A stretch of 64,000 nucleotides of DNA, taken from NCBI GenBank assembly GCA_009738435.1, contig CP046522.1, forward strand, positions 1,209,249 to 1,273,248, read 5' to 3'. The notes under the pieces are model-generated. The model had not been told where the DNA came from. It saw nothing but the letters and a program-made list of their open reading frames with translations, and did no database searches. The first letter of the stretch is position 1, and each line of letters starts with the position of its first letter. This document shows, one piece after another, positions 1-10,012 of this stretch. Origin of the DNA: Clostridium bovifaecis (GTDB lineage Bacteria > Bacillota > Clostridia > Clostridiales > Clostridiaceae). The position numbers and the translations under genes were made by a program.

Positions 1-464
1 TATTTACAGCTCCAGTTAAAGATTCAGTAAATGGATATATAACTTATAATGCTCCATCACTTTATGATGGATTCACTTTTGAGAATATAAGACTTGAGTT
101 TAAGGATGGAAAAATAGTAAAAGCTACTGCAAATGATACAGAGAGAATAAATCATATCTTTGATACTGATGAAGGAGCAAGATATGTTGGAGAGTTTGCT
201 ATAGGAGTTAATCCTTATATATTGAAGCCGATGAAGGACACCCTATTTGATGAAAAGATAGCAGGTTCAATACACTTTACACCAGGTGCTTCCTATGATG
301 AATGTTACAATGGAAATAAATCTTCTGTTCACTGGGATTTAGTATTTATCCAAAGGCCAGAATATGGCGGAGGAGAGATATACTTCGATGACGTTCTTAT
401 AAGAAAAGATGGGTTATTTGTTATAGATGAACTAAAGGGATTAAATCCTGAGAACTTAAGATAG
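1..464 (+). CDS. Aminopeptidase, M29 family (C-terminal part)
   Basis: Open from the window edge (frame of base 3) to a TAA, so only about the last 153 residues are present. They resemble the end of clostridial M29 (AmpS/AmpT-type) metallo-aminopeptidases, cytoplasmic enzymes removing N-terminal residues from peptides. Landmarks are [24 protein letters not shown] and VHWDLV; in this family the acidic, His, Tyr and His-x-Asp residues of such motifs bind the two metal ions. The first in-frame ATG at 222 is internal. The gene is followed by the promoter and riboswitch of add, so it ends its own transcript. Confidence 0.85.
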   Translation, partial: FTAPVKDSVNGYITYNAPSLYDGFTFENIRLEFKDGKIVKATANDTERINHIFDTDEGARYVGEFAIGVNPYILKPMKDTLFDEKIAGSIHFTPGASYDECYNGNKSSVHWDLVFIQRPEYGGGEIYFDDVLIRKDGLFVIDELKGLNPENLR

Positions 465-478
465 TAAAGCTCAGCTAT

Positions 479-507
479 TTGACAATGATAATAAATTTAA
501 TTATAAT
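479..507 (+). promoter_or_regulatory. sigma-A promoter of the riboswitch-add unit
   Basis: A perfect -35 TTGACA (479-484), a 17-bp spacer and a perfect -10 TATAAT (502-507). Transcription would start near 514, about 20 nt before the purine aptamer. Confidence 0.8.
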
Positions 508-530
508 ATAAAATAAAAAATAATTATATG

Positions 531-598
531 ATTTCGTATAACCCCGATGATATGGTTTGGGGGTATCTACCAGGAACCAATAATTCCTGATTACGAAG
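531..598 (+). promoter_or_regulatory. Purine riboswitch, adenine type
   Basis: Matches the purine aptamer: P1 strands TTCGTA (533-538) and TACGAA (592-597), the J1/2-P2 core GATGATATGGTTTGG, the TATCTACC core, and P3 closed by GGAA/TTCC. The J3/1 base that selects the ligand (position 74 in the xpt/add numbering) is T at 591 in GATTACG, which by the established rule means adenine rather than guanine. It lies just upstream of adenosine deaminase, the same arrangement as in other known add riboswitches. Confidence 0.92.
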
Positions 599-640
599 AA
601 GATACATTACGCGTATTTTCTTTGTAGTCAGGAATTTTTT
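582..640 (+). terminator. Intrinsic terminator, expression platform of the add riboswitch
   Basis: Bases 582-600 (containing TTCCTGATTACGAAGAA) can pair with 617-635 (TTCTTTGTAGTCAGGAA), followed by a T-run. The 5' arm includes the 3' strands of aptamer P3 and P1. Ligand-bound aptamer and terminator are therefore mutually exclusive, which predicts an ON switch as in B. subtilis pbuE. Confidence 0.85.
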
Positions 641-682
641 GTTTTCCACTATCTTATATAACTATAAAAGGAGGAAGATTGT

Positions 683-1675
683 ATGAGATTTGATAACCTA
701 CCTAAAATAGAACTACACTGCCATCTAGATGGCAGTGTTAGACCTGAGACAATAATTGATATTTCAACTAAAGATAATATTAATATTCCAAGCAATGATA
801 TTAACATTATAAGAAATATGTTAATTGCTCCTTGGGAATGTGAGTCACTTGATGAGTATTTAGAAAGATTTAAGCTTCCATTAAAGGTAATGCAAACAAA
901 GGATAATATTAGAAGAATAGCTTTTGAGCTTCTTGAGGATGCATCCAAAGAAAATGTAAAATATATAGAGGTACGATTTGCTCCCTTGCTTCACAGGGAA
1001 AAAGGGCTCAGTATAGAAGGGATAATTGAAAGCGTACTAGAGGGAATTAAAGATGCTGAGAACAGGTATGATATTGAAGGGAATTTAATACTTTCATGCT
1101 TAAAGCATATGCCAGTAGAAACTGCCGTTGAGGTAATAGAAAAGGGAAAAAAGTTTCTTGGAAAAGGCGTTGTAGCTGTAGATTTAGCAGCAAGTGAAGA
1201 TGAAGGTTTTTCACAAAGATTTGTAGAGCCTATAGCCTTAGCTAGAAAATATGGTTATAGAATAACAATACATGCAGGAGAAACAGGTACTGGTAGAAAT
1301 GTACTTGAAGCAGTTGAGGTGCTTGGTGCTGAAAGAATTGGACATGGCGTCTATATAACTAATTGCTTGGAAGCTTATAATATAGTAAAAGAGAAAAACA
1401 TTACTCTTGAAATATGTCCAACTAGCAATGTTCAAACTAAAGCAGTTAATAGATATGAAAGCCATCCAGTGTATGATTTTTATAAGGATGGAATAAAGGT
1501 AACTATAAACACTGATAATAGAACTGTATCAGATACAACCATGACTAAGGAATATAATATACTATCCGATAAATTTAATTTAAGTTATGAGGAGTATAAG
1601 CAAACGTACTACAATGCCATAGAGGCATCTTTCGCAAATAAGGAAGTAAAGGAAAGATTAAAAAGATATATTTAA
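683..1675 (+). CDS. add: Adenosine deaminase
   Basis: 330-residue amidohydrolase converting adenosine (and deoxyadenosine) to inosine in the cytosol. Visible motifs: HCHLDGS near residue 12 (metal-binding HxH), HAGETG near 198 (metal His and catalytic Glu), GHGVYI (the conserved catalytic His) and NTDN near 276 (metal Asp). Full length for the family. ATG is preceded by AAAGGAGGAAG. It is the only gene between the adenine riboswitch and a strong terminator, so adenine-responsive expression of a monocistronic add is expected. Confidence 0.95.
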   Translation: MRFDNLPKIELHCHLDGSVRPETIIDISTKDNINIPSNDINIIRNMLIAPWECESLDEYLERFKLPLKVMQTKDNIRRIAFELLEDASKENVKYIEVRFAPLLHREKGLSIEGIIESVLEGIKDAENRYDIEGNLILSCLKHMPVETAVEVIEKGKKFLGKGVVAVDLAASEDEGFSQRFVEPIALARKYGYRITIHAGETGTGRNVLEAVEVLGAERIGHGVYITNCLEAYNIVKEKNITLEICPTSNVQTKAVNRYESHPVYDFYKDGIKVTINTDNRTVSDTTMTKEYNILSDKFNLSYEEYKQTYYNAIEASFANKEVKERLKRYI

Positions 1676-1676
1676 T

Positions 1677-1724
1677 AGCACAATAAAAAATGTCCAGCAA
1701 TGGCTGGGCATTTTTTATTGTGCT
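1677..1724. terminator. Bidirectional terminator between add and cotF-like gene
   Basis: Long, nearly perfect hairpin: AGCACAATAAAAAATG pairs with its complement ending at 1724, around a CCAGC/GCTGG core. It carries A-runs on one side and T-runs on the other and serves the convergent genes. Confidence 0.85.
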
Positions 1725-1748
1725 ATTAAATGGAGGTGTATTTGAATA

Positions 1749-2207
1749 CTATTGGACCTTATACCATCCTCTAGATTGCATTGCATTAAACAATGTTTCA
1801 GCATGACCTTGCTCTTCCTGCTGTATATGTTGAAGTTGTTTTCTAATATTAGGGTCAACAGATTCTAACACAGCATTATTATAAGAGCTTGAAACATGTT
1901 TTTCTGTAGATAGAGCATCATTTAAAAGTTGAGCATCTGTTATTCCAAGACTATTTTGTATATTTGATAAATCGCCTTGAGGTTTATCGTAAGTCTCAAA
2001 TATATTTTGGGGATTTACACCATTTTGGTTTAGTATTCCTTTTAATGTATTTGCATGTTGAGTTTCCTTATTTGCAAGGTCTGTAAATACTTGTTTTATG
2101 TTTTGGTCAGAGGCCATTGCTGCATATTGTTCATATTTTCTTATGCATAAATACTCAGCATTTAAATTATCTTCAATTAAAGTTTGTTCTTTATTAGTAA
2201 GAGGCAT
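1749..2207 (-). CDS. Spore coat protein, CotF-like (ferritin-like fold)
   Basis: 152 residues, no signal peptide. The C-terminal half (LLNDALSTEKHVSSSYN through EEQGHAETLFNAM) is the Coat_F pattern. The N-terminal half (NAEYLCIRKYEQYA, NKETQHANTL) has helical, Glu/His-containing segments as in rubrerythrin/ferritin-like bundles. ATG start with AAAGGAGC upstream on the minus strand. Clostridial genomes carry several such genes, expressed late in sporulation; the precise coat role is not predictable from sequence. Confidence 0.8.
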   Translation of the reverse strand: MPLTNKEQTLIEDNLNAEYLCIRKYEQYAAMASDQNIKQVFTDLANKETQHANTLKGILNQNGVNPQNIFETYDKPQGDLSNIQNSLGITDAQLLNDALSTEKHVSSSYNNAVLESVDPNIRKQLQHIQQEEQGHAETLFNAMQSRGWYKVQ

Positions 2208-2408
2208 GGTAAAAGCTCCTTTCCATATATGTAATGTTTAAATATAGTATTACCTATTATAAAAATTATATTTACTTTATAAAAAGTGAATATAAAAAAC
2301 ATAAAATAATAAAATAGAGCATAAAAATTACTATACCCCAAAATACCCGTAGTATAAAACTAGAATAAAACATCTAGTTTATATGTATCCTGAAAAGGAG
2401 GAGATGCT

Positions 2409-4334
2409 TTGAGTGAATTTTTAGATTTAATAAAAAAAGATGCAGAGCAAAAAAGAAATCAGCATTTTGAAGGTACATTCTTAGAATACCTTGATAAGGT
2501 AAAACTAGACCCATCAATAGCTATGTTAGCTCATAGAAGAATGTATGAGGTAATTACAAATCCAGGGGTAGAAGAAGTAAACACAGGTGAGAATCCAAGG
2601 CTAAGAAGAATATACGGTAATAATGATACAATAAAAAGATACAATTTTTTTAAGGATGAGTTTTATGGTATAGATAAAACTCTAGGTAAAATTGTTCAGT
2701 ATTTTAAAGCAGCAGCTTTACAAGGTGAGGAAGCACGTCAAGTACTTTATCTAGTTGGTCCGGTAGGATCAGGTAAATCCTCTATAATGGAAGCTCTAAA
2801 AAAAGCACTAGAGATAAGTCAGCCAATATACGCACTAAAGGGATGTCCTATGAGAGAAGAACCGCTTCATTTAGTTCCTAAACATCTAAGAAAGCAATTT
2901 GAAGATATGCTAAATGTGCAAATTGAGGGAGATTTATGTCCAGTTTGCAGACATAGACTAAAACACGAGTATTATGGAGATTACCAGAACTTCCCGGTAG
3001 AGACAGTAGATTTTAGTATTAGATCGAGAAAAGGAATAGGTGTAGTACCACCAGTTGACCCAAATAACCAAGATACATCAGTACTTATTGGATCTATAGA
3101 TATATCTAAACTAGATTTATATCCTGAAGATGATGCTAGAGTATTGTCCTTAAATGGGGCTTTCAATGTTGGAAATAGAGGAATTGTAGAGTTTATAGAA
3201 GTATTTAAAAATGAGGTTGAATATCTTCATACAATGATTACAGCAACCCAAGAGAAGAGCATTCCAGCCCCGGGTAAATCTGCTATGATATATTTTGATG
3301 GAATTATACTAGCTCATTCCAATGAATCTGAGTGGAACAAGTTTAAAGCAGACCACACCAATGAAGCGATTTTAGATAGAATTGTAAAAGTAGATGTGCC
3401 TTATTGTCTTGAATTGGAGGAAGAAGCTAAGATATATAACAAGATTTTAAAGAAGAGTCAGTTTGATGTGCATATTGCTCCACATACAGTAGAGATGGGA
3501 GCTATGTTTGCAATACTAACTAGATTGGGGGAATCTGCCAAGGTGGATCCTATGACAAAGCTTAAAATATATAATGGAGAAGAAATTGTAGAAAAAGGAA
3601 CCACTAAGAAAGTAGATATATTAGAACTTAAGGAAGAGATTCAAAGAGAAGGCATGACAGGAATATCTACAAGATTTATTATGAAAGCATTAGACACAGC
3701 AATCACAGAGTCAGAACATAACTGTATTAATCCTATTGCCTTTATTGATACATTAGTGAAGGCAGTTAAAGAATTAGAGATAAGTGAAGAAATTAAGAAA
3801 AAATACCTAGGATTCTTACAAAATAATATTAAAAAAGAATACCATAAGATATTAGAAAAAGAAGTTACTAAAGCATTTATACATGGGTATAGAGAGCAGG
3901 CAGAAGATTTATTTAATAATTACTTAGATCATGCTGAGGCTTTTGTAAATAAAAAGAAAATTAAAGATAATAGTACTGGCGAAGAATTAGAACCAGATGA
4001 AGCCTTCTTAAAATCTATAGAAGAGCATATTAATATAACTGGTACGGCAGCAAAGGGATTTCGTCAAGATGTTACTGCATATATGCTGTATGTTATAAGA
4101 AATGGCGGCAAACTTGACTACACATGTTATGAACCACTAAAAGAAGCCATAGAAAAGAAGCTAACATCTTCAGTAAGGGAATTGAGCAGAGTTATTACCC
4201 GTGCAAAGGTAAGAGATAAGGATCAGAGTGAAAAATATGATGCAATGGTAGAAGAAATGAAGAAAAATGGATATTGTGATCATTGTTGCGATGTAATTCT
4301 TAAATATGCTGCTAATAATTTGTGGAAAGATTAA
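2409..4334 (+). CDS. prkA: PrkA family serine protein kinase/AAA+ protein
   Basis: 641 residues, about the usual PrkA length. The N-terminal AAA+ domain has Walker A GPVGSGKS near residue 119 and a Cys pair (CPVCRHR) near 179; the C-terminal part is the PrkA kinase-like region. In Bacillus, PrkA belongs to the sporulation programme and is co-inherited with YhbH and SpoVR, exactly the order seen here. The start is TTG, chosen because AAGGAGGAG ends 5 bases before it and no ATG fits. The product is a cytoplasmic protein made in sporulating or stressed cells. Confidence 0.93.
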   Translation: MSEFLDLIKKDAEQKRNQHFEGTFLEYLDKVKLDPSIAMLAHRRMYEVITNPGVEEVNTGENPRLRRIYGNNDTIKRYNFFKDEFYGIDKTLGKIVQYFKAAALQGEEARQVLYLVGPVGSGKSSIMEALKKALEISQPIYALKGCPMREEPLHLVPKHLRKQFEDMLNVQIEGDLCPVCRHRLKHEYYGDYQNFPVETVDFSIRSRKGIGVVPPVDPNNQDTSVLIGSIDISKLDLYPEDDARVLSLNGAFNVGNRGIVEFIEVFKNEVEYLHTMITATQEKSIPAPGKSAMIYFDGIILAHSNESEWNKFKADHTNEAILDRIVKVDVPYCLELEEEAKIYNKILKKSQFDVHIAPHTVEMGAMFAILTRLGESAKVDPMTKLKIYNGEEIVEKGTTKKVDILELKEEIQREGMTGISTRFIMKALDTAITESEHNCINPIAFIDTLVKAVKELEISEEIKKKYLGFLQNNIKKEYHKILEKEVTKAFIHGYREQAEDLFNNYLDHAEAFVNKKKIKDNSTGEELEPDEAFLKSIEEHINITGTAAKGFRQDVTAYMLYVIRNGGKLDYTCYEPLKEAIEKKLTSSVRELSRVITRAKVRDKDQSEKYDAMVEEMKKNGYCDHCCDVILKYAANNLWKD

Positions 4335-4350
4335 TACTAAAATAATTATG

Positions 4351-4390
4351 GATTTTGGGTTGTAGAATTAATTCTACAACTCAAAATTTA
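4351..4390 (+). terminator. Hairpin between prkA and yhbH
   Basis: TTTTGGGTTGTAGAATT pairs with AATTCTACAACTCAAAA, giving a long stem with almost no loop. It has only a weak T-tail, so it may attenuate rather than stop transcription into yhbH. Confidence 0.6.
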
Positions 4391-4439
4391 TATAGAATCA
4401 AGTTTCACTCAATAATATAGACTAAGATGAGGTGATAAG

Positions 4440-5628
4440 GTGGCTATATTTAGGGAATTTGATAATAGAGGAAGGGACAGATCGGCAGAAGATAGGCGGC
4501 GACACAGGAAGCTTGTTGAAGAATCTATTAAAAGAAATATTATGGATATAATTGCTGAAGAAAGCATTATTGGGCAAGATAAGAATAAAAAGATAAAGAT
4601 ACCTATAAAGGGTGTAAAGGAATATAGATTTGTATACGGTAAGAACAATCAGGGAACAGGGTCAGGAACTGGAAGCGAAAAGAGAGGAGACATAATTGGA
4701 AGAGACAGCAATGGAAAGGGACAAGGGAAAGGCAATGACCAGGCTGGAGATCAAGCTGGAGAAGATATTTATGAAACTGAAATTACAATAGAAGAATTGA
4801 TTAATTATTTATTTGACGATTTAAACCTACCTTACTTAGAAAGAAAGAAATTTAACGAAATTGAATCGGAGAGAAACTTTAGAAGGGCTGGATATAAGAG
4901 AAAAGGAATACCAGCTCACTTAGCAAAAAAGAAGTCTGTAATAGAAAAGTTAAAAAGAAAAAAGTCTTACTACAGGGATATAGATGAAGAAAGAAATATT
5001 CCTGAAGACGAAGAAGATAGAAGGTTTCCTTTTATAGAAGATGATATAAGGTACATTCGTATGAGAGAAGACGTGAAGAGGGAAAGCAATGCCGTAGTTA
5101 TATGTATAATGGATACTTCAGGTTCTATGGACACAACTAAAAAGTATCTTGCTAGAAGCTTTTACTTTCTTCTATATCAATTTGTAAGATTAAAATATCT
5201 AAATGTAGAGGTTGCGTTTATATCACATAGTACGGAAGCTAAGGAAGTAAATGAAGATGAGTTTTTCCATAAAGGTGAATCGGGGGGAACGTATATCAGT
5301 AGTGGTTATAATAAAGCATTAGAGATTATAGAAAAAAGATATAACCCTTCTGTTTGGAATATATGCATTTCATTGTAGTGATGGAGATAATTGGGCTGAA
5401 GACAACGAGAGGACTATTGATTCTGCAAGAAAATTATGTGAAAAGTGTAATTTGTTTGGATATGCAGAGATTACAGCGGGCAATTATAGACCAACAAGCA
5501 CAATCAAGTCACAATTAACTTCAAAGATTGACTATAAAAATTTCTCGGTTATAAGCATTTCAAGAAAGGAGGATATTATTCCAGCCCTTAAAAAAGTATT
5601 AACTGCAGAAAGTGGGCTTGTGGAATAA
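4440..5628 (+). pseudogene. yhbH: YhbH family sporulation protein (DUF444), frame-shifted
   Basis: Starts with GTG after GATGAGGTGATAAG. Residues 1-310 are a basic, charged N-terminus, a Gly-rich linker (about residues 70-105) and a VWA-like domain with DTSGSMD (metal-site DxSxS). The frame ends at 5378, but the family C-terminus ([11 protein letters not shown] onward) continues in the next frame to TAA at 5626-5628. The break lies in ATATATG at 5361-5366 and is explained by loss of one AT unit. The protein works in sporulation with its neighbours PrkA and SpoVR. The break is a possible sequence error; a real null would be surprising between two conserved partners. Confidence 0.85.
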
Positions 5629-5639
5629 TAATTCCAATT

Positions 5640-7015
5640 ATGATGGAATATACCATTGAACAACTAGAAAAATGGAATGATAAAATTCAGGAAATTATAC
5701 ATGAAGTAGGATTAAATTGTTACCCACAAGAATTTGAAATTTGCAGTTATGAAGATATGCTTTGTTATGAAACATATGTAGGTATGCCTTCCCATTATCC
5801 TCATTGGAGTTATGGTAAGGCATATGAAAAGAAAAAACTACTTTATTCTTATAATTTAGAGGGATTACCATATGAGATGGTTATCAATTCTAACCCATGT
5901 ATCGCTTATCTTATGAGAGATAATACGCTGCTTCTACAGATCCTTACTATTGCTCATGTATATGGGCATAATGATTTTTTTAAGAACAATAGACTATTCG
6001 TGGAAGGAACAAAGGCTGAGGACACAGTTGACATATTTAAAAGACATACAGATAGAATTAGAGCATATATAGAGGATCCGAGTATTGGATATGATGGAGT
6101 AGAACGTATACTGGATGCAGCGCATGCAATAAGCTTTCATACAACTAGACTTACTAAGAGTAAGGAATTATCAGATGAAGAAAAGAAAAAAAGAATTTTG
6201 GAAGATTATTATGCTAAGCTAAAGAATAATAATGATCTGGGGAAAGATGAGAAAATACCTTTTCCGGATATGGGGAAAGTTCCCTTACAACCAACAGAAG
6301 ATATAATGGGATTTTTAGCTCAGTATGGAAGACTGCAAGAATGGGAAAAAGATATAATAAAAATTGTAATGGATGAGACAAAGTATTTTATTCCACAGAT
6401 AGAAACGAAAATAATGAATGAAGGTTGGGCAAGTTATTTTCATTATAAAATTTTAAACAAATTGAATTTGCCTCAAGGGCTTCACATTGAGTTTTTAAAT
6501 CGCCATAATCAAGTTATTAGGCCTTTTCTTGGGAGTATTAATCCATATTATATGGGATTTAAAATATTTGAGGATATAGAAAAAAGATACGGAATGAAAA
6601 AATATTTGAAGTCCGTGAAATTGAAAGAGACGAATCTTTCATTAGAAGGTATCTTACAAATGAGCTGTGCAGAGATATGAATTTATTTTCCTACAGCAAG
6701 AGCAGTAGGGATTATAAGGTGGAGGAAGTATCTGATGAAGAAGGCTGGAGAAAGATAAGAGATATAATAGCAAATAGTGTAGGCATGGGAAGCATTCCTA
6801 TAATTAAGGTGATAGAAATATTGAAAGATGGATCTCTATTGCTAGAGCATGAATACGATGGTAGAGAGTTAGAACTAACATACGCTTACGAGACATTAAA
6901 ATATCTTTCTACGCTTTGGGGAGGAAAAGTAGAGTTAAGGACTATTATAAATAAAGACAAAAAAGCTATTACATGCACTGAAGATAAAAAGATTAATATG
7001 GAATCCGCAAAATAA
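5640..7015 (+). pseudogene. spoVR: SpoVR family protein, frame-shifted
   Basis: The first frame (5640-6680, 346 residues) carries the SpoVR core, including AHVYGHNDFFKNN and the E-G-W-A-S-Y motif (NEGWASYFHYK). After GMKK at about 6602 the family sequence resumes in another frame as FEVREIERDESFIRRYL. It runs into the segment beginning MNLFSYSKSS and ends at 7015. One missing A in the A-run 6597-6602 explains it. Restored length is about 459 residues, normal for SpoVR, which is involved in spore cortex formation. Third gene of the prkA-yhbH-spoVR set, 12 bases after yhbH. Probably an error in the read sequence. Confidence 0.87.
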
Positions 7016-7025
7016 GAAATATAAT

Positions 7026-7070
7026 AAAAAACAGCCAGGAGTAACAAGGTACCTCTAGCTGTTTTTTATT
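7026..7070. terminator. Bidirectional terminator spoVR/aminotransferase
   Basis: AAAAAACAGC...GCTGTTTTTTATT stem between the convergent spoVR and aminotransferase genes. Confidence 0.75.
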
Positions 7071-8248
7071 ATTTGAATTCTTCAGCAAGCTTTTCAAAGG
7101 CAGGAATTGATCTTTCAATCATGTCAAAATCAACGCAGTAGGACATTCTGAAATATCCCGGACATCCAAAGCCGCTGCCAGGCACAAGAAGTAGATTATA
7201 TTTTAAAGCTCTATTTACAAATTCTACATCATCATCCATCAGTGCTTTTGGAAATAGATAAAAAGCACCTTGTGGTTTTATACATTCAAAACCAAGCCTT
7301 GTTAGATTTTCATATAAAAAGTTTCTTCTCTGTTCATAACCACTGATATCTACTTTAGCTTCTAGGGCATCTGCTACAACCTTTTGGAATAATCCTGGAG
7401 CATTTACGAAACCAAGAGTACGATTGCAGAAGGTTAGAGCATTTACGAGAATATCTATATTTTCAATTCTGCTGCTTGCAGCAATGTATCCAATTCTTTC
7501 TCCAGCAAGACTTAAGGATTTACTGAAGGAATTTACTATAATAGCATTTTTAAATATAGAAAAGATATTTGGAAGCTTGGCATTATCATAAACTATTTTG
7601 TTATATGGTTCATCAGAAATAATAAAGATAGTTGATCCATATCCTTTTCTTTTTTTATTAAAATGTCATTCATATCTCTAAGAGTTTCTTCACTATACAC
7701 AGCACCGCTTGGATTATTAGGGTTATTAATTACCATAGCTTTTGTTTTTGGAGTAATACTTTTTTCAAAAGCTTCTAAATTAGGCTCAAAGGTTGAAGTA
7801 TTAGGTGGTACAACTACTGTTTTTCCACCATGGTTGTCAGCATAAAAATTGTATTCAACAAAGTAAGGTGCAAAAACAATAACCTCTTCACCAGGGTTAA
7901 GAAGAGATTTTAAAACCACGTTTAATCCTCCCGCAGCTCCCACTGTCATTATTACATTAGCTGATGAAAGACTAACTCCACTTTCTCTTTCAAGAGACTT
8001 AGCTATCTTTTCTCTAACTTCCGGATATCCAGCATTGTTCATGTATTTATGTAGCCCTTGTTCATCCCCAGATATATATTTTTTAATGAATCTAAAACCT
8101 CTACGGGAGGTTCTCCATAGGGATTTCCAAGACTGTAATCATAAACATTATCAGCCCCATGCTTCTTTACAAGTTCTGCTCCTTTTTCAAACATCAATCT
8201 TATCCAAGATGATTTGCCCAAACTGTCTACTACTTTTTCTGAAAACAT
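7069..8248 (-). pseudogene. PLP-dependent aminotransferase, class I/II, two frameshifts
   Basis: Read on the minus strand in three successive frames it gives one protein of about 393 residues: N-terminal MFSEKVVDSLGKSSWIRLMF, GNPYGEPP, a central NNPNNPSGAVY motif, and SFSKSLSLAGERIGY, whose Lys should hold PLP. Frame breaks fall in a 6-T run (8079-8084) and a 7-T run (7650-7656) of the plus strand; one extra base in each restores the protein. It resembles aspartate/aromatic-type transaminases; substrate not predictable. ATG at 8248 with GGGGCG upstream. Monocistronic. Confidence 0.85.
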
Positions 8249-8587
8249 ATTATCGCCCCTTTATTTATTTAATAGTATTATTTTAAAATAAAAACCCAGT
8301 ATATGCTAGAACAAATTTAAAAAAGTAACTAATCTCTATGGAGTAACTGATAGGATAAGATTTTAGGTGTTATATTACCCCAAACGTAGGATTGTTTTAT
8401 GAATTATAGTATAGCTTTATTTATATAACAAGGAAGTAAAGAAATAACATTTTCTATAAAGTAATGGTTTTAATATATGCTTTCAAACAAATAGCAATTA
8501 TGTTTATTAATATATAGACAAGTTAGTTAGTTGATTGTAATATAGATGTATAGATGTACATATTTATATTGAAAGGAACTGAGGGTT
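8249..8587. other. Intergenic region between divergent genes
   Basis: A+T-rich spacer between the leftward aminotransferase and the rightward regulator gene. I find no convincing ORF, RNA motif or strong promoter match in it. Confidence 0.5.
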
Positions 8588-9347
8588 ATGGATACAAAGT
8601 CAAAAGAGTTATTTTGGAATGCTACAATTAATGAATTGGAAAATGGGTTTGTAGAGGATGAAGACGGGCATACATGTATAATTTGTGAAGAAAAGTTTGA
8701 AAAAGGACGCATTTATGAAATAAATTCACAGTTATATGATGCAAGGAAAGCCACAGAGCTTCATATACAAGAGAAGCATTCAATATTTATTAAGCATGAA
8801 TTCAGATTTCACAGGTGTGTCAGAAGTGCAAAGAGAACTAATAAGCTTAATAGCACAGGGATTATCAGATAAAGAAGCTGCTAGAAAGCTTGGAGTTGCC
8901 CAATCAACTATTAGAAATCACCGTTATAAGCTAAGAGAAAGAGAAAAGCAAGCAAAGTTATTTTTAGCCATGATGGATTTGCTTTCAAAAAATACAAATA
9001 AAAAGATTAATAGGCTAGATAAAGAAGTGATTTGTGATGTTCATAAAACAGCCACTACACTAGATGATAGATATAATATAACTGATAAGGAAAGAAAGGA
9101 TACTATAGCAGCTTATATGGATGAAAGTGGAGCTTTAAAAACTTATCCATCTAAGGAAAAGAAAAAAATTATAGTGCTAACCGAGATAGCTAATAACTTT
9201 GTTAAAGGAAAAATTTATTCTGAAAAAGAAGTAAACAGAATTCTACAAAGAGTATACGAAGATTATGCAACTATAAGAAGAGCTCTGGTTGAGTACGGAT
9301 TTGTTGAAAGAACAAATAATTGCAGCAGTTATTGGGTAAAGGAATAG
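8588..9347 (+). pseudogene. Transcriptional regulator, LuxR-type HTH plus DUF2087, frame-shifted
   Basis: The first frame gives a short N-terminal domain with a CIICEEKFEKG zinc-type Cys pair and ends in LHIQEKH. The second frame (to 9347) gives an HTH, GLSDKEAARKLGVAQSTIRNH, and a C-terminal DUF2087 domain starting near YPSKEKKKIIVL. Together they match one regulator of about 255 residues. The junction near 8775-8790 is not a homopolymer: it fits loss of 8 bp between two AAGCAT direct repeats. It is alone between the intergenic gap and a terminator, and its target is unknown. Confidence 0.75.
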
Positions 9348-9356
9348 TCGATACTA

Positions 9357-9398
9357 TGATAAATGCCGTCTATCCAGCTTAGGACGGCATTTATTATG
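9357..9398 (+). terminator. Terminator after DUF2087 regulator
   Basis: ATAAATGCCGTC pairs with GACGGCATTTAT around a short loop, followed by a T-rich stretch. Confidence 0.75.
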
Positions 9399-9512
9399 TA
9401 CAAGTGTAAAATATAACTTATAATCTAATTACTCTTAGTATTTCGTAAATATTATAAATAGAATTATTTATAATATAATTATGTGAAATTAGAGGAAAGG
9501 AGATACCATTGA

Positions 9513-10012
9513 GTGAGTTTAGGAATTTATGTTGCAGATAAAGGCTACAGAAAAACAAAGCTAAAAAGGAGGCTGTTTAAAATAGTATCAGTATCAGTTT
9601 CAATTATTGCTTTCATAGCTATTGGAGTATATATATTTATGCAGCAACCACAGTTTGGTAAAAGCCCTACTGGAGAAAGATTAGATAAAATGAAATACTT
9701 ACCTAACTATAAGGATGGTAAATTTCAGAATCTCATGGAAGCTCCTCAGATAAAGGATGAGAGCAGCTTTTCTACAAAATTCAATGATTTTTTCTTAATA
9801 AAAGTAAAAGAAACAGACCAGCTTCGGTTTTACCATCAATTAAAACTGACTTAAAAAGTTTAAAGCCAGAAGAAAATGTCATGATTTGGTTTGGGCACTC
9901 TTCATATTTTCTACAAATAGATGGTAAAAAAATTCTAATCGATCCTGTTCTAAGTGAAAATGCATCACCTGTAAAATTCTATAATAAAAGCTATGTCTTC
10001 AGACCAATATAG
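9513..10012 (+). pseudogene. Membrane-anchored MBL-fold hydrolase, truncated fragment
   Basis: N-terminus KTKLKRRLFKIV followed by one hydrophobic segment (about residues 23-42), then the start of a beta-lactamase-like fold: VMIWFGHSSYFLQIDG and KILIDPVLSENASP, as in UlaG/NAPE-PLD-type hydrolases. A missing T near 9797 shifts the frame once. After KFYNKSYVFRP at 10006 the sequence jumps to an unrelated FAD protein, so the HxHxDH metal site is absent. The gene cannot encode an active enzyme as read. Start is GTG at 9513 (TTG at 9505 is out of frame). Confidence 0.7.

Noticed and set aside
4440..7015. Programmed ribosomal frameshifting in yhbH and spoVR
   Set aside because: No slippery heptamer with a downstream structure, and these families are not known to use it. 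Loss of a repeat unit or A explains both.
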